Of a stretch of DNA of 64,000 bases, positions 62,595-64,000 are shown one piece after another (positions within the stretch are counted from its first letter, which is position 1; the number at the start of each line of letters is the position of its first letter). The DNA is from Qipengyuania huizhouensis (GTDB lineage: Bacteria; Pseudomonadota; Alphaproteobacteria; Sphingomonadales; Sphingomonadaceae). Under the pieces are notes generated by a model, which was not told the origin of the DNA, searched no databases, and saw only the letters and a list, made by a program, of their open reading frames with translations. A program made the position numbers and the translations under genes. The stretch spans positions 248,001-312,000 of the forward strand of contig NZ_JAIGNT010000001.1 in NCBI RefSeq assembly GCF_019711635.1. Reading direction: 5' to 3'.

Positions 62595-64000
62595 ATGAGT
62601 TGGGAACACGAGCTCGAGGAACTGCGCCGCCGCGAAGCGCTGGCCGAACAGATGGGGGGTCCGGACAAGCTCGCCCGCCAGCATGCGCGCGGCAAGATGG
62701 ATGCCCGCGCCCGGATTGCCGCGCTGGTCGATGAAGGTTCCTTCCGCGAAATCGGCAAGATCGCGGGCAAGGGGCACTATGACGAAGACGGCAATCTGGA
62801 ATCCGTCACCCCCGCCCCCTTCCTCTTCGGCAAGGCCACGATCAACGGACGACCGGTGGTCGCCACGGCGGATGATTTCACCATTCGCGGCGGCGCGGCG
62901 GATGCTGGGATCAGCCGCAAGATGGTGCAGGCCGAAAAAATGGCGCACGAGCTCAAGATGCCGCTCGTCCGCATGATCGACGGCACCGGCGGCGGCGGCT
63001 CGGTCAAGACGCTGGAGCAGATCGGCGCCACCTATATCCCCGCAGTGCCCGGCTGGGGCGATGTGGTGACGAACCTCGACACCGTGCCGGTGGTCGCCCT
63101 GGCGCTCGGCCCCACCGCAGGCCTCGGCGCGGCACGGACCGTCGCCAGCCATTACTCCGTGATGGTCAAGGGCCTCAGCCAGATCTTCGCCGCCGGCCCC
63201 GCCGTGGTCGACGGGCTGGGCGAAAGCTACAGGGGATCGGCCGATCACAACCAGGCCAAGGAGGATCTCGGCGGCAGCGCGATCCACACGCGTAACGGGG
63301 TGGTCGACGACGAGGTCGCGAGCGAAGCGGAGGCTTTTGCCCGCGCGCGGCACTTCCTCTCCTTCATGCCCGAGCATGTCGGCCAGCTCGCGAGGCGAGT
63401 CGAGTGCTCCGATCTTGTTCAGCGCCGCGATGAAGCGCTTGATTCACTGGTTCCGCGGAACACCAGGCAGGTCTATTCGATGCGCCGCGCGCTGGAGATG
63501 ATCTTCGACTCCGGTACCGTGTTCGAGATCGGCCGCATGTGGGGCCGCGCCTGCATAACCGCCCTCGCCCGCCTAGACGGCTGGCCGGTGATGGTTCTGG
63601 CCAGCGACCCGTCCTACCTTGGCGGGTCGTGGGAAGCGAAGACGAGCGAGAAGGCCGAACGCTTCGTGAAGCTGGCCGACCAGTTCCGCCTCCCCATCGT
63701 CCACCTCGTCGACAACCCCGGCTTCATGATCGGCCGAGAGGCGGAAATGGCCGGCACGATCCGCTACGGAGTGCAGGCAATGAACGCGATCTACCGGGCC
63801 AGCGTCCCGCTTGCCAGCGTGGTTCTGCGCCGCGCCTATGGCATTGCCGGGAGCGCGATGAGCAATGCGGAAAACTACCAATATCGCTTCTGCTGGCCCT
63901 CGGGCGACTGGGGCAGCCTGCCCATCGCAGGCGGCCTTGAGGTCGCCTACAAGTCCGAGCTCGAGGCCGCCGAAGACCCTGCCGCCGAACTCGAAGCGAT
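62595..64000 (+). CDS. Acyl-CoA carboxylase beta subunit (carboxyltransferase), cut by window end
   Basis: The first 468 residues of a carboxyltransferase. It begins MSWEHELEELRRREALAEQM; GGAADAGISRKMVQAEKMAH, LVRMIDGTGGGGSVKTLEQI and LALGPTAGLGAARTVASHYS match the N-terminal crotonase half; HLVDNPGFMIGREAEMAGTI and VVLRRAYGIAGSAMSN match the C-terminal half. It would act with the biotin subunit just upstream. No stop occurs before base 64000, so the gene runs beyond the window. The ATG has GGAGATGGGG ahead of it. Confidence 0.92.
   Translation, partial: MSWEHELEELRRREALAEQMGGPDKLARQHARGKMDARARIAALVDEGSFREIGKIAGKGHYDEDGNLESVTPAPFLFGKATINGRPVVATADDFTIRGGAADAGISRKMVQAEKMAHELKMPLVRMIDGTGGGGSVKTLEQIGATYIPAVPGWGDVVTNLDTVPVVALALGPTAGLGAARTVASHYSVMVKGLSQIFAAGPAVVDGLGESYRGSADHNQAKEDLGGSAIHTRNGVVDDEVASEAEAFARARHFLSFMPEHVGQLARRVECSDLVQRRDEALDSLVPRNTRQVYSMRRALEMIFDSGTVFEIGRMWGRACITALARLDGWPVMVLASDPSYLGGSWEAKTSEKAERFVKLADQFRLPIVHLVDNPGFMIGREAEMAGTIRYGVQAMNAIYRASVPLASVVLRRAYGIAGSAMSNAENYQYRFCWPSGDWGSLPIAGGLEVAYKSELEAAEDPAAELEA

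Overview
The window looks like chromosomal DNA of a GC-rich, aerobic alphaproteobacterium of the order Sphingomonadales, most likely an Erythrobacter-like member of the Erythrobacteraceae. This is inferred from gene content, since no search could be run. The supporting evidence is an Entner-Doudoroff operon of the edd-glk-eda type, a crtY-crtI...crtB carotenoid cluster, DUF1465, DUF2585 and DUF465 proteins, many secreted peptidases and amidohydrolases, and a TonB-dependent receptor. Genes are densely packed, with many 1-10 bp overlaps (often ATGA), on both strands. I see no tRNA, rRNA, CRISPR array, prophage or classical insertion sequence.

Layout. 1-2.3 kb: 3' end of edd, then glk and eda (glucose to pyruvate plus glyceraldehyde-3-phosphate). 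2.3-7.5 kb (minus): a PTS-Ntr enzyme I, a RodZ-like HTH membrane protein, a CpoB/YbgF-like periplasmic TPR protein and tilS. 7.6-8.7 kb: two divergent DUF465 small proteins and a DUF1465 protein. 8.6-20.9 kb: mixed housekeeping genes (glycerol kinase, metallo-beta-lactamase-fold hydrolase, nadA, DUF2254, EamA transporter, old-yellow-enzyme oxidoreductase, lipB plus a small lipoprotein, methyltransferase, MFS transporter, ArsC-like reductase). 21-26 kb: a TonB-dependent receptor behind a Fur-box-like site, an orphan 2Fe-2S subunit, a class II aldolase-fold protein and a MATE exporter.

26.2-36.3 kb is a complete plus-strand chemosensory operon, cheA-cheW-cheY-cheB-cheR, followed by a GGDEF/EAL protein and two tandem methyl-accepting proteins with almost the same signalling domain; one of these has no periplasmic domain. 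36.4-42.5 kb: a very large secreted TolB/amidohydrolase protein, a LacI-type regulator and a Baeyer-Villiger-type monooxygenase. 42.5-46.4 kb: a CinA-type MoCF protein, then rplA-rplK and nusG-secE, separated by a convergent CPBP protease gene. 46.7-55.6 kb: an AGCS symporter, a 49-residue small protein, a DUF885 lipoprotein, an amidohydrolase, an S9 peptidase, a DUF2585 membrane protein and a MipA-type porin-like protein.

55.7-60.6 kb holds the carotenoid genes crtY, crtI and crtB, interrupted by a DUF559 endonuclease-like gene framed by a 28-bp near-perfect inverted repeat and by a LOG-family gene. Together the crt products would turn GGPP into beta-carotene. 60.6-64 kb: the biotin-carrying alpha subunit and the beginning of the beta subunit of an acyl-CoA carboxylase, separated by a hairpin-forming intergenic repeat. 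The DUF559 inverted-repeat cassette, whose right arm supplies the ribosome binding site of the next gene, is the most unusual structure in the window.
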